Shown in pieces: positions 27,185 through 35,757 of a stretch of 64,000 nt of DNA. Positions within the stretch are counted from its first letter, which is position 1; each line of letters opens with the position of its first letter. A program made the translations under genes and the position numbers. This DNA is from CAMDHY01 sp046156265 (GTDB taxonomy: Bacteria > Pseudomonadota > Alphaproteobacteria > Rhizobiales > Segnochrobactraceae): the NCBI RefSeq assembly GCF_046156265.1, contig NZ_JAWDIR010000011.1:248001-312000 (forward strand), given 5' to 3'. The notes under the pieces were generated by a model, which did no database searches, was not told where the DNA came from, and worked only from the letters and a program-made list of their open reading frames with translations.

Positions 27185-29450
27185 GAACGGCTGGTCCCGG
27201 CACGAAAACGGCGGGCGCGACGGCGGCGGGCGCGAGAAGGGCGGCAAGGGCGCCATCCTGCGCATCCGCGACCTGCACGTCTATTATGGCGAGAGCCACG
27301 CCATCCAGGGCATCGACCTCACCTTGCCGTCCGGCGTGCTGGCGATCGTCGGCCGCAACGGCATGGGCAAGTCGACGCTCTGCAACACCATCACCGGGCT
27401 GAAGCGGGCCCGCTCCGGCTCGATCGCGGTGGCTGGCCGCGAGATCTCCGGCCTCGAGCCGCACGAGATCAGCCGCGTCGGCGTCGGCTACGTGCCGCAG
27501 GGCCGCCGCGTCTGGCCGAGCCTCACCGTCGACGAGCACCTGAAGCTCGCCGCCCGCGGCGGCCGCGACGCTGCCTGGACGGTCGACCGCGTCTACCAGA
27601 CCTTCCCGCGGCTCGCCGAGCGCAAGTCCAACGGCGGCTCGCAGCTCTCCGGCGGCGAGCAGCAGATGCTGGCGATCGGCCGGGCGCTGCTCGGCAACCC
27701 GCGCCTCCTCGTCATGGACGAGCCGACGGAGGGCCTCGCCCCGATCATCGTCGACCAGGTCGAGCGCATGCTCGTCGAGCTCGGCGAGGAGGGGGAGATC
27801 TCGATCCTCGTCATCGAGCAGAACATCGGCGTCGCGACGCGGGTCGCCGCCGAGGTCGGCGTCATGGTCAACGGCCGCATCGCCCGGCTGATGCCGGCGG
27901 CCGAGCTCGCCCACGACCGCGACCTGCAGCAGCGCCTGCTCGGCGTCGGCCGCCACGCCGACGATCCCGAGGAGAGCCTCGCACCGGCCGCCGTCGAGGC
28001 GGCGGAGGAGCGCCTCGCCGAAGTCTACCGCATCGTCCGCCCCGGCGCGGACGAGGGGACGTCCGGCGGCTCCGACTGGCGCACGGCATCCTCGGTGCCG
28101 AACCGCTGGGACCTCACCGACGCCGAGCTCGGCCGCAGCGTGCGGACCGCGCCGCGCCTCGTCGCCTCGGCCGAGCCGGAGACGGCCAAGCTCTTCGACG
28201 TGCCCGTCGGCGAGCGCTACGGCCGCACGGCGCTCGTCGCCGGCACCTTCGACACCAAGGGTCGTGAACTGGTCTATCTGCGAGACCAGTTGCGGGCCGT
28301 CGGCATCCGCACCCGCACGGTCGACCTCTCCACCTCCGGCAAGCCGTCTTCCGCCGACGTGCCGCCGCAGCAGGTCGCCGGCGCCCATCCCCGCGGGGCG
28401 AGCGCCGTCTTCAACGGCGACCGCGGCCGCGCGGTGGCGGAGATGGCGGTCGCCTTCGAGCACTGGATCGTCCGCCAGCGCGACATCGGCGGCATCATCT
28501 CGGCCGGCGGCTCGGGTGGCACCTCGCTCGCCACGCCGGGCATGCGTCGACTGCCGGTCGGCGTGCCCAAGGTGATGATCTCGACCGTCGCCTCGGGCGA
28601 CGTCGGCCGCTATGTCGGGCCGTCCGACATCCTGATGCTGCACTCGGTCGCCGATATCCAGGGCCTCAACTCGATCACCGAGCGGGTGCTGGCGAACGGC
28701 GCCTTCGCGCTCGCCGGCATGATCGCCCGCCAGCCGACCGCAGCCGATCGCGCCAAGGCGGCGCGCACCGCCAAGCCTGCCCTCGGCATCACCATGTTTG
28801 GCGTGACGACGCCCTGCGTGCAGCAGCTGACGGCGCGCATGTCCGCCGACTACGACTGCCTCGTCTTCCACGCCACCGGCACCGGCGGCCGGGCGATGGA
28901 GAACCTCGCCGACTCCGGGCTTCTCGCCGGCGCCATCGACACCACCACCACCGAGGTGGCGGACATGATCGTCGGCGGCGTCTTCCCGGCGACCGAAGAC
29001 CGCTTCGGCGCCTTCATCCGCCGGCCGCTGCCCTATGTCGCCTCTGTCGGCGCCCTCGACATGGTGAACTTCGGCCCGCGCGACACGGTCCCGGAGGCCT
29101 TCCGTCGCCGCAACTTCGTCATCCACAATCCGCAGGTGACGCTGATGCGGACGACCCGCGACGAGAACGTCGCCTTCGGCCGCTTCATCGGCGAGCGGCT
29201 GAACGCCATGCAGGGCCCTGTCCGTTTTCTGCTGCCGGAGGGCGGCGTGTCGCTGCTCGACCAGGCGGGCAAGCCCTTCCACGATCCCGACGCCGACGCC
29301 GCCCTGTTCGAGACGATCGAGAAGACCGTCACACAGACCGGCAACCGCCGGGTCGTGCGCGTGCCCGGCAACATCAACGACCCGTCCGTTTCCGAGGCGC
29401 TGGCGCGCGCCTTCGAGGAGATCGCGACGCCCTTGAAGATGAGGGCCTGA
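27177..29450 (+). CDS. LivF ATPase fused to a Tm-1-like (UPF0261) domain
   Basis: A 757-residue fusion. Residues about 25-260 are a complete LivF ATPase (VGRNGMGKSTLCNTITGL, QLSGGEQQMLAIGRALLG, LLVMDEPTEGLAP, ILVIEQN). A linker of about 85 residues leads to a C-terminal domain from about residue 346 (RTALVAGTFDTKGRELVYLRD) with SAGGSGGTSLATPGMRRLP, ADIQGLNSITERVLANGAFA, MFGVTTPCV and LPEGGVSLLDQAG, the Tm-1/UPF0261 family, which binds nucleotide and is of unknown role in bacteria. One open frame, no frameshift visible. The usual partner, a PEP-hydrolase-like TIM-barrel gene, is not next to it. Confidence 0.9.
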   Translation: MAENGWSRHENGGRDGGGREKGGKGAILRIRDLHVYYGESHAIQGIDLTLPSGVLAIVGRNGMGKSTLCNTITGLKRARSGSIAVAGREISGLEPHEISRVGVGYVPQGRRVWPSLTVDEHLKLAARGGRDAAWTVDRVYQTFPRLAERKSNGGSQLSGGEQQMLAIGRALLGNPRLLVMDEPTEGLAPIIVDQVERMLVELGEEGEISILVIEQNIGVATRVAAEVGVMVNGRIARLMPAAELAHDRDLQQRLLGVGRHADDPEESLAPAAVEAAEERLAEVYRIVRPGADEGTSGGSDWRTASSVPNRWDLTDAELGRSVRTAPRLVASAEPETAKLFDVPVGERYGRTALVAGTFDTKGRELVYLRDQLRAVGIRTRTVDLSTSGKPSSADVPPQQVAGAHPRGASAVFNGDRGRAVAEMAVAFEHWIVRQRDIGGIISAGGSGGTSLATPGMRRLPVGVPKVMISTVASGDVGRYVGPSDILMLHSVADIQGLNSITERVLANGAFALAGMIARQPTAADRAKAARTAKPALGITMFGVTTPCVQQLTARMSADYDCLVFHATGTGGRAMENLADSGLLAGAIDTTTTEVADMIVGGVFPATEDRFGAFIRRPLPYVASVGALDMVNFGPRDTVPEAFRRRNFVIHNPQVTLMRTTRDENVAFGRFIGERLNAMQGPVRFLLPEGGVSLLDQAGKPFHDPDADAALFETIEKTVTQTGNRRVVRVPGNINDPSVSEALARAFEEIATPLKMRA

Positions 29451-29535
29451 GGCGCGCCGCGGCGTGCCGAACGCCCTTGAATGAACGAGACGCCCGGCCG
29501 CCGCTTCGGACCGGACGATTGGGGAGAGCAGGACC

Positions 29536-32118
29536 ATGACGGCGGATGTGTTCGGAGCCGTGATCCTCTGGCTGATCGTGCTGGCGATCGTCGTGGTGAT
29601 CGCCGTCTATCTTCTGCGCTGGCTCTATCGCCGCTCCACCAAGGAGACGGCGTTCGTGCGCACCGGCTTCGGCGGCGAGAAGGTGGTGATCAACGGCGGC
29701 GCGCTGGTGATCCCGGTCGTCCACGAAGTGACGCCGGTCAACATGAACGTCATGCGCATCGAGGTGCGGCGCGGCCAGCAGACGGCGCTGATCACCAAGA
29801 ACCGCATGCGCGTCGACCTGATCGCCGAGTTCTTCGTGCGCGTGCAGCCGAACCGCCAGGCCGTCGGCCTCGCCGCCCAGACGCTCGGCCGCCGCGCCAT
29901 GCAGCCGGAAGGCATCCGCGACCTGTTCGAGGGCAAGTTCGCTGCGGCGCTGAGGACGGTGGCCGCCGAGATGACGCTCGAGGAGATGCACGAGCAGCGC
30001 GGCGCCTTCTCCGAGCGGGTGAAGCAGAGTGCCGCCGACGCGCTCGCCAACAACGGGCTGGAGCTCGAAAGCGTCGCCCTGGTCGACCTCGACCAGACGG
30101 CGCTCGAGTTCTTCGATCCCTCCAACGCCTTCGACGCCGAGGGCCTGACGCAGCTGACCGAGATGATCGAGGTGCGCCGCAAGATGCGCAACCTCATCGA
30201 GCAGCAGACGATGGTGGAGATCCGCACGCAGAACCTCGATTCCGAGCGGCGCGTGCTGGAGATCGACCGCGAGGGCGAGTACGCCCGCCTCGAGCAGGAG
30301 CGCGAAGTCGAGGTGCGCCGCGCTATCCAGCGCGCGGACCTGACGCGCGAGCGGGCCACCCGCGAGCAGGAGGCGCAGCAGGCGCAGATCTCCTCGAACG
30401 AGCTCGTCGAGAAGTCGCGCATCGCCCAGGAGCGCTCGCTCGCCGAATCGCGCATCGCCAGCGAGCAGGAGATCCAGACCCGCGAGATCGCCCGCCGCCG
30501 GGCCCTTCAGGAAGCGGAGCTGAAGAGCCGCGAGCTGACCGAGCGCGAGGAGATCGCCACCGGCCTCGCCGTCGAGCGCGAGCGCATCAACCGCCAGCGC
30601 GAGCAGGAGGAGCTCGAGGTCGGGCGGCGCAAGGCGGTCGAGCTCGCCGAGCGCGAGCGCGAGATCGCGCTGTCGGCCAAGCAGATGGTGGTGACGCAGG
30701 CCGAGGGCGACCGCCGCCAGGCCGAGATCGCCGTCGAGCTGCAGCTCGAGACAGCCCGCCTCGACCGCGACCGCGCCCTCGACCAGGCGCGGCTTGAGCG
30801 CGAGCGCATCCTCGAGGCGTTGGAGATCGAGAAGCGGCAGTCGTCCGAGCAGGCCGAGATCGTCGCCCGCGACGCGGTGGAGCGCTCGCGCATCGTCGCC
30901 GAGCGCGACGTCGAGCGCGAGCAGATCGCCGCCGCCCTGGTGCTGGAGACCGACCGCATCGCCCAGCGGCGCGAGCAGGAGGGCTTGGAGGTCGACCGCC
31001 GCAAGTCGCTCGAGCTCGCCGAGCGGGAGCGCGAGATCGCGCTCGCCCGCAAGTCGCTGGAGGTGGTGGAGGCCGACACCGAGGCGCGGCGCGCCGAGGT
31101 GGTCGCCCGCATCGATCTCGACCGCGCGCGCATCGCCCAGGAGCGCAAGCTCGACGAGGCGCGCATCGACCGCGAGAAGGCGCTGCAGGGACTGGAGATC
31201 TCCCGCCGGCAGGCGTTCGAGGAGGCGGAGATCGTCGCCGGCGAGGAGGTCGAGCGCGCCCGCATCGCCACCGACCGCGGCCTGGAGGAGGCACGGCTGG
31301 TGCGCGACCGCGACCTCAGGAAGCTCGCCATCGAACGCGACAAGGCGGTCGAGGGCGCCGAGATCGACAAGGCGATCGAGCTCGCGGAGAAGTCGCAGGC
31401 CCGCTCGGCCGCCGTGGCCGCGGCGGAAGCCGCCCGCGCCAAGGCGGTGCTCGCCGAGGAGCAGTCGTTCACCGTGCGCGAGCGGGAGATCGCCGAGCGC
31501 CGCAAGGCGATCGACCTGATCGGTACGGCCCGCGACGCCGAGCGCGAGCGGCTGCGGCTCGTCTCCAAGGCCGAGGCCGAGAAGGACTCCGCCAAGGCGT
31601 TCGCCGAAGCCCAGACCATCGCCGCCAAGGCCGAGGCCGACGCCGCCCTCATCCGCACCGGTGCCACCGCCGCCCAGTACAAGGTCGACGCCGACGGCGC
31701 CCGCCAGCTCAACGAGGCGGAGAACCTGCTCACCGAAGAGGCCCGCGCCGGCCGCCTCAAGCAGGCTTTGCTCGAGCGCATCGAGGGGATCGTGCGCGAG
31801 AGCGTCAAGCCGATGGAGAAGATCGAGGCGATCAAGATCCTGCACGTCGACGGGCTCACCGGCGGCGGTGGCGGCGGCGGGTCTGGCAAGAACGTCACCG
31901 ACGAGGTGATCGACTCGGCGCTGCGCTACCGCGTGCAGGCGCCGATGATCGACAGCCTGATGAAGGAGGTCGGCATCGAGGGCGGCTCGGTCGGGCGGAT
32001 GACCGACGTGTTGCGCGACGCCAAGGACATCGACAGCCTGACACGGGCGCGCAAGGGCAACGGCAAGGCCGCGCGCAAGGACGACGACGATCGCGACCGC
32101 GATCGCGACCAGAACTGA
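29536..32118 (+). CDS. Flotillin-like (SPFH) membrane protein with long coiled coil
   Basis: An 860-residue protein. Residues about 9-28 are a single membrane segment (LWLIVLAIVVVIAVYLLRWL). Residues about 35-210 form an SPFH/band 7 domain (RTGFGGEKVVINGGALVIPVVHEVTPVNMNVMRIEV). From about 215 to 690 the chain is highly charged, almost all Glu, Arg, Ala and Gln, a very long coiled coil with an internal repeat of 124 residues. A Gly-rich spacer (TGGGGGGGSG) then leads to a short C-terminal helix and an Asp/Arg tail. This fits the flotillin/YqiK family scaffolding membrane microdomains. It follows the LivF fusion by 85 bp; a functional link is unproven. Confidence 0.88.
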   Translation: MTADVFGAVILWLIVLAIVVVIAVYLLRWLYRRSTKETAFVRTGFGGEKVVINGGALVIPVVHEVTPVNMNVMRIEVRRGQQTALITKNRMRVDLIAEFFVRVQPNRQAVGLAAQTLGRRAMQPEGIRDLFEGKFAAALRTVAAEMTLEEMHEQRGAFSERVKQSAADALANNGLELESVALVDLDQTALEFFDPSNAFDAEGLTQLTEMIEVRRKMRNLIEQQTMVEIRTQNLDSERRVLEIDREGEYARLEQEREVEVRRAIQRADLTRERATREQEAQQAQISSNELVEKSRIAQERSLAESRIASEQEIQTREIARRRALQEAELKSRELTEREEIATGLAVERERINRQREQEELEVGRRKAVELAEREREIALSAKQMVVTQAEGDRRQAEIAVELQLETARLDRDRALDQARLERERILEALEIEKRQSSEQAEIVARDAVERSRIVAERDVEREQIAAALVLETDRIAQRREQEGLEVDRRKSLELAEREREIALARKSLEVVEADTEARRAEVVARIDLDRARIAQERKLDEARIDREKALQGLEISRRQAFEEAEIVAGEEVERARIATDRGLEEARLVRDRDLRKLAIERDKAVEGAEIDKAIELAEKSQARSAAVAAAEAARAKAVLAEEQSFTVREREIAERRKAIDLIGTARDAERERLRLVSKAEAEKDSAKAFAEAQTIAAKAEADAALIRTGATAAQYKVDADGARQLNEAENLLTEEARAGRLKQALLERIEGIVRESVKPMEKIEAIKILHVDGLTGGGGGGGSGKNVTDEVIDSALRYRVQAPMIDSLMKEVGIEGGSVGRMTDVLRDAKDIDSLTRARKGNGKAARKDDDDRDRDRDQN
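30598..31341 (+). repeat. 124-residue (372-bp) internal repeat in the flotillin-like gene
   Basis: Two copies begin at residue 355 (REQEELEVGRRKAVELAERE) and residue 479 (REQEGLEVDRRKSLELAERE), with further matching stretches throughout. A third, partial copy precedes them (the segment ending REEIATGLAVERERINRQ). It is seen at protein level; the DNA is less similar. Confidence 0.7.
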
Positions 32119-32152
32119 GCCGGATCGCACCGGCCGGGCGGGGAGAGAGACG

Positions 32153-32590
32153 ATGGCGAAGGTGTTCGTGTCGACGGTGATCGGCGCGCCGGTCGGCCAG
32201 GTGTGGCCGGTGGTGCGGGACTTCAACGGCCTGCCGGCGTGGACGCCGTTCGCGGCGGAGAGCCGCATCGAGATGGGGGCGCCGGCCGACCAGATCGGCT
32301 GCGTCCGCAACTTCTCGCTCAAGGACGGCGCCCGGCTGCGCGAGCGGCTGCTCGCCTTGTCGGACTACGACTTCTCGATGACCTACTCGATCCTCGAAAG
32401 CCCGATGGGGGTCGAGGACTATGTGGCGACGCTCTCGCTGAAGCCCGTCACCGACGGCGACCGCACCTACATCGAATGGACGGCGGAGTTCCGCGTGCCG
32501 GCCGGCAACGACCAGGAACTCGTCACCTTCATCGGCGAGAACGTCTTCCACGCCGCCCTGCAGGCGCTGAAGCAGCGCTTCGGGGGCTGA
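32153..32590 (+). CDS. SRPBCC family protein
   Basis: A 145-residue START-like/polyketide cyclase fold protein with a hydrophobic ligand cavity. Visible are the N-terminal STVIGAPVGQVWPVVRDFNGLPAWTPF and GCVRNFSLKDGARLRERLLALSDYD, then a long C-terminal helix (HAALQALKQRF). Such proteins bind or transform small hydrophobic molecules. GGGGAGAGA precedes the ATG. It is a close paralogue of the N-terminal domain of the next gene, 24 bp downstream. Confidence 0.87.
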   Translation: MAKVFVSTVIGAPVGQVWPVVRDFNGLPAWTPFAAESRIEMGAPADQIGCVRNFSLKDGARLRERLLALSDYDFSMTYSILESPMGVEDYVATLSLKPVTDGDRTYIEWTAEFRVPAGNDQELVTFIGENVFHAALQALKQRFGG

Positions 32591-32614
32591 GGGCTTCGTG
32601 GCGGCGAGGGCATC

Positions 32615-34513
32615 GTGACAGTCGTCCGCGTCCGGCGCAGTGCCGTCATCGATGCGCCCGTCGCCACCGTCTGGGCGCTGCTGCGCGACTTCAACGCCCA
32701 CGACCGCTGGCATCCGTCCGTCGCCACGAGCCGCATGGAGGGGAGCCGGCCGGTCGACCAGGTCGGCGGCGTCCGCGCCTTCCGGCTGAAGGACGGGGCG
32801 TTCCTGCGGGAACGGCTGATCGGCCTCGACGACCGCGCCCGCCGGCTCACCTACTGCATCCTCGACGCGCCGCTCAGGCTCGACGGCTACGTTGCGACGC
32901 TGACCGCGACGCCGGTGACCGACGGCGACCGGACGTTCGTGGAGTGGGAGTCCCGCTTCGATCCGCCGGCGGCCGAGGCGGGGCGGCTGATGCGGCTCGT
33001 CGCCGAGGAGATCTACGAGGCCGGGCTCACAGCGCTGCAGCGGCGGTTCGCGGGCGCGGGCGGTGCGGTGCGACCGGCGACGGCGATGACACGACCGGCC
33101 GCCGCCGTCGTGGCACCGATAGCGCTTCGTCCTCTGACGGCAGCGGGACCGCAGCACGCGGCCTTCGAGACGGTGCGGACGGAGGCAGCACCGCCGGTGG
33201 CGCCGGTGACGCAGACGGCCGTGGCGGCTCCGAACAGCGCAGCGACGGGCCTGCGGGATGCCGGTGCGGCGCGACCCTGGGACGATGGTGAACCGTCGCC
33301 CCAGTGGGGAGCGCGCCCGGGGCGCGAGGAGGATGGCATGGACGTCTTCACCGTCGTGCGCCGGGCGGAGATCGAGGCGACTGCGGTCAGCGGCGGCCGG
33401 AGCGCGGACGACGGGCCGCGGGCGCTCGCGGTCGCCCGGTCGGCCGAATCGCTGCCGATGCAGGGTCGCGGAGAGGGGCAGGGACAGGGGCAGGCGCGGG
33501 CGCTGCCGTCTTCCGGCCGCCCCGTCGCCGGCGCCATCGAGGCCGAGGCGATCGTCGTCTCCCGCCACGGCGGGCCGGAGGTGCTGGTGCCGGCGACGGT
33601 GAGCGTGCCGCCGCCGGGGCCGGGCGAGGTGCGGCTCCGCCAGACGGCGATCGGCGTCAACTACATCGACGTCTACTGCCGCACCGGCTTCTTCGACCTG
33701 CTGACGCCGCCCGCCGTGCCGGGCATGGAGGCGGCGGGCGTCGTCGTCGACGTCGGGCCGGGGGTGACGCACCTCGCCCCCGGCGACCGCGTCGCCTACG
33801 CCTGTCCGCCGGTCGGCGCCTATGCGGCGGCGCGGACGATGGACGCGGCGCTGGTGCTGAAGCTGCCGTCCGCCATCGACGACGAGACGGCCGCCGCCGT
33901 GCTCCTGAAGGGGCTGACGGCGGAGTTCCTGCTCCACCGGGTCCACGCCGTGCGCCCCGGCGAGGTGGTGGTGGTGCATGCCGCCGCCGGCGGCGTCGGG
34001 CTGCTGCTCTGCCAATGGGCGAGCGCGCTCGGGGCGGCCGTGATCGGCACGGTCTCGACCGACGAGAAGGCCGCACTCGCCCGCCGCGCCGGCTGCGACC
34101 TCGTGGTCGTGCACGGCCGCGAGCCGTTTTCGGAAGCCGTGCTCCGGGCGACCGGCGGGCGCGGCGCCGACGTCATCTACGACGCCATCGGCCGCGACAG
34201 TTTCGCGGCCTCGGTGGCCGCACTCGCCGTGCGCGGACACCTCGTCAGCTTCGGGCAGGCGTCGGGGCCGGTCGGCGCCCACGACATCGGCGCCTTCGCC
34301 AGCAAGTCGGCGACGATCTCGCGGCCGAACTACGGCCACTACACCTCGGACCCGCAGGAACTCCGGGCGATGGCGGCACGGCTCTTCGCCGTGCTCGCCG
34401 CCGGCACCGTGCAGCCGATGATCGGCGCGCGGCTGCCGCTCGCCGCCGCCGCCGAGGCGCACCGGCGCCTCGAGGGGCGGGAGACGGTCGGCTCGACGGT
34501 GCTGACCGTCTGA
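32615..34513 (+). CDS. SRPBCC domain fused to a zinc-type quinone oxidoreductase
   Basis: A 632-residue two-domain protein. Residues 1-145 are SRPBCC (RRSAVIDAPVATVWALLRDF, GGVRAFRLKDGAFLRERLIG). A Pro/Ala/Gly-rich linker of about 155 residues follows. Residues from about 307 are a medium-chain quinone oxidoreductase (QOR): IVVSRHGGPEVLVP, RQTAIGVNYIDVYCRTGFFD, PAVPGMEAAGVVVDVGPGV, and the NADPH-binding VVVHAAAGGVGLLLCQWAS. QOR enzymes reduce quinones or enones with NADPH. GTG start. The linker lacks secondary-structure-like pattern and is probably disordered. Part of the same plus-strand cluster, converging with the NmrA-like gene. Confidence 0.85.
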   Translation: MTVVRVRRSAVIDAPVATVWALLRDFNAHDRWHPSVATSRMEGSRPVDQVGGVRAFRLKDGAFLRERLIGLDDRARRLTYCILDAPLRLDGYVATLTATPVTDGDRTFVEWESRFDPPAAEAGRLMRLVAEEIYEAGLTALQRRFAGAGGAVRPATAMTRPAAAVVAPIALRPLTAAGPQHAAFETVRTEAAPPVAPVTQTAVAAPNSAATGLRDAGAARPWDDGEPSPQWGARPGREEDGMDVFTVVRRAEIEATAVSGGRSADDGPRALAVARSAESLPMQGRGEGQGQGQARALPSSGRPVAGAIEAEAIVVSRHGGPEVLVPATVSVPPPGPGEVRLRQTAIGVNYIDVYCRTGFFDLLTPPAVPGMEAAGVVVDVGPGVTHLAPGDRVAYACPPVGAYAAARTMDAALVLKLPSAIDDETAAAVLLKGLTAEFLLHRVHAVRPGEVVVVHAAAGGVGLLLCQWASALGAAVIGTVSTDEKAALARRAGCDLVVVHGREPFSEAVLRATGGRGADVIYDAIGRDSFAASVAALAVRGHLVSFGQASGPVGAHDIGAFASKSATISRPNYGHYTSDPQELRAMAARLFAVLAAGTVQPMIGARLPLAAAAEAHRRLEGRETVGSTVLTV

Positions 34514-34524
34514 GGCCCAGTCCG

Positions 34525-35364
34525 TCAGGCCTTCCAGGCGTCCGCGTGGTCGCGGGCGTAGGTCGAAAGCGCGATCGGCTTGCGGCCGGTCAGCGTCTCG
34601 ACCGCATCGGACACGCCGGCGGCCCAGCCCTGACGGACGGGGTAGAAGATCGTTGCGAGGAACGTCGCGTAGGCTTCCGGCACGCCGAAGCTCGTCAGCA
34701 TGGCGATGAAGACGGCGTCGTCGATCGCCTCGTAGGCGACGGGCCGGCCGATCACCTCCGACAGGATCGCGGCGGCCTCAGCGTAGGTCAGCGCCTCCGG
34801 GCCGGTCACGGCGAAGGCCTGGCCGTCGAAGCGGTCGGTGGTCAGCACCGCGGCGATGCTGGCGACGAGGTCGCGCAGGTCGATGAAGCTCGTGGCGCCG
34901 TCGCCGGCCGGCAGGCCGAAGTGGCCGGCCGAGACACCCGCCTTCCAGAAGGTGTGGAAGTTGTCGGCGAACCAGTTCGGGCGGACGATCACGTAAGGTG
35001 CGCCGGACGTGATCAGCTTCAACTCGACCTGACGGTAGGGAATGTTGTCGTCGGCATCGACGCCGAGCGCCGTCATCAGTACCACCTTGGCGCCCTTCGC
35101 GGCGGCCGCCTCAACGATCGGCGACAGCATGGCGACGGGGTCGGTGTAGCCGGCGGCCAGCATGACGAAGACGCGGTCGACGCCCTCGAGGGCGGCCGGG
35201 ATCGTCGACGGATCGGCATAGTCGAAGCGCACGCCCTCGGCGCCGCCGACCGGCGCGCCGCCCCGCGACGCCGCCTTCACCGCCTCGCCCTTCGCCACCA
35301 GCGCATCCACCAGCGGCCGGCCGACATTGCCGGTGGCGCCGAGCACGAGAATCTTGCCAGACAT
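34525..35364 (-). CDS. NmrA-like NAD(P)H-binding reductase
   Basis: A 279-residue atypical SDR. The Rossmann motif is ILVLGATGNVGRPLVDALVAKG (GxxGxxG), followed by VRFDYADPSTIPAALEGVDRVFVM and VVLMTALGVD; the C-terminal part (EAAAILSEVIGRPVAYEAID) is typical of NmrA/azoreductase-like proteins (QorB-like). It may reduce quinones or act as a redox sensor. AAGGAGA lies 9 bp before the ATG. It is divergent from an HxlR regulator, a common pairing for quinone- or aldehyde-responsive reductases. Confidence 0.88.
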   Translation of the reverse strand: MSGKILVLGATGNVGRPLVDALVAKGEAVKAASRGGAPVGGAEGVRFDYADPSTIPAALEGVDRVFVMLAAGYTDPVAMLSPIVEAAAAKGAKVVLMTALGVDADDNIPYRQVELKLITSGAPYVIVRPNWFADNFHTFWKAGVSAGHFGLPAGDGATSFIDLRDLVASIAAVLTTDRFDGQAFAVTGPEALTYAEAAAILSEVIGRPVAYEAIDDAVFIAMLTSFGVPEAYATFLATIFYPVRQGWAAGVSDAVETLTGRKPIALSTYARDHADAWKA

Positions 35365-35378
35365 CGTTCGTCTCCTTA

Positions 35379-35393
35379 GTATCCAGCAGATAC
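35379..35393. promoter_or_regulatory. Candidate HxlR operator, GTATC-CAGCA-GATAC
   Basis: A perfect inverted repeat with 5-bp arms lies 15 bp upstream of the reductase start. A similar GGGTACATACTG lies about 13 bp further on. HxlR/YodB-type regulators bind short TAC/GTA-bearing palindromes; the assignment is inference from the divergent layout. Confidence 0.45.
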
Positions 35394-35520
35394 CTGCTGC
35401 CGAGTGGGTACATACTGCGGTGAGGAAACGCGCGAAAGAGAGCACCTTGCGGTGCGATGGTTTCCGAGGGGAAACCGGGGCGGGGCGGAGGGATGGAAAC
35501 GTCCACGCGAGCGCGACGCG

Positions 35521-35671
35521 TCCTCCCCCTGTCAGGGGGGAGGACAGCCGGCGAAGCCGGCAGGTGGGGGCCCGTCAATCAGGAGCGCGACGCCGGCCGT
35601 CTCAATCCGGATTCACAGGCCCCACCCTGAGCGCCTTCGGCGCTCTGTCCCTCCCCCTGTCAGGGGAGGGA
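35521..35671. repeat. Composite inverted-repeat element with internal hairpins
   Basis: Arms of about 53 bases (35521-35573 and 35618-35671) are inverted, imperfect copies. Each contains CCTCCCCCTGTCAGGGG (a hairpin), a second hairpin (AGCCGGCGAAGCCGGC on the left, GAGCGCCTTCGGCGCTC on the right) and GGTGGGG. The loop stems have diverged with compensating bases, so structure is preserved. Confidence 0.75.
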
Positions 35672-35757
35672 CGACCCACCGTCGTCCTGCCGCGAGGATG
35701 TCCGAAACGACCGCTGCCTTTGCGAGATAATGGCGCCAATGTCTTGGAGTACCCGCG

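Larger units (their letters stand above)
35365..35757. other. Gap with divergent promoters and a composite inverted repeat
   Basis: About 390 bp: a candidate HxlR operator next to the reductase gene, then a 151-bp palindromic element, then the HxlR promoter region. No gene is seen. Confidence 0.6.

Noticed and set aside
29374..32322. Open frame of about 980 codons opposite the flotillin-like gene
   Set aside because: Leu/Asp/Ala-rich mirror of the repetitive Glu/Arg coiled-coil codons; the apparent repeats only reflect those of the true gene.
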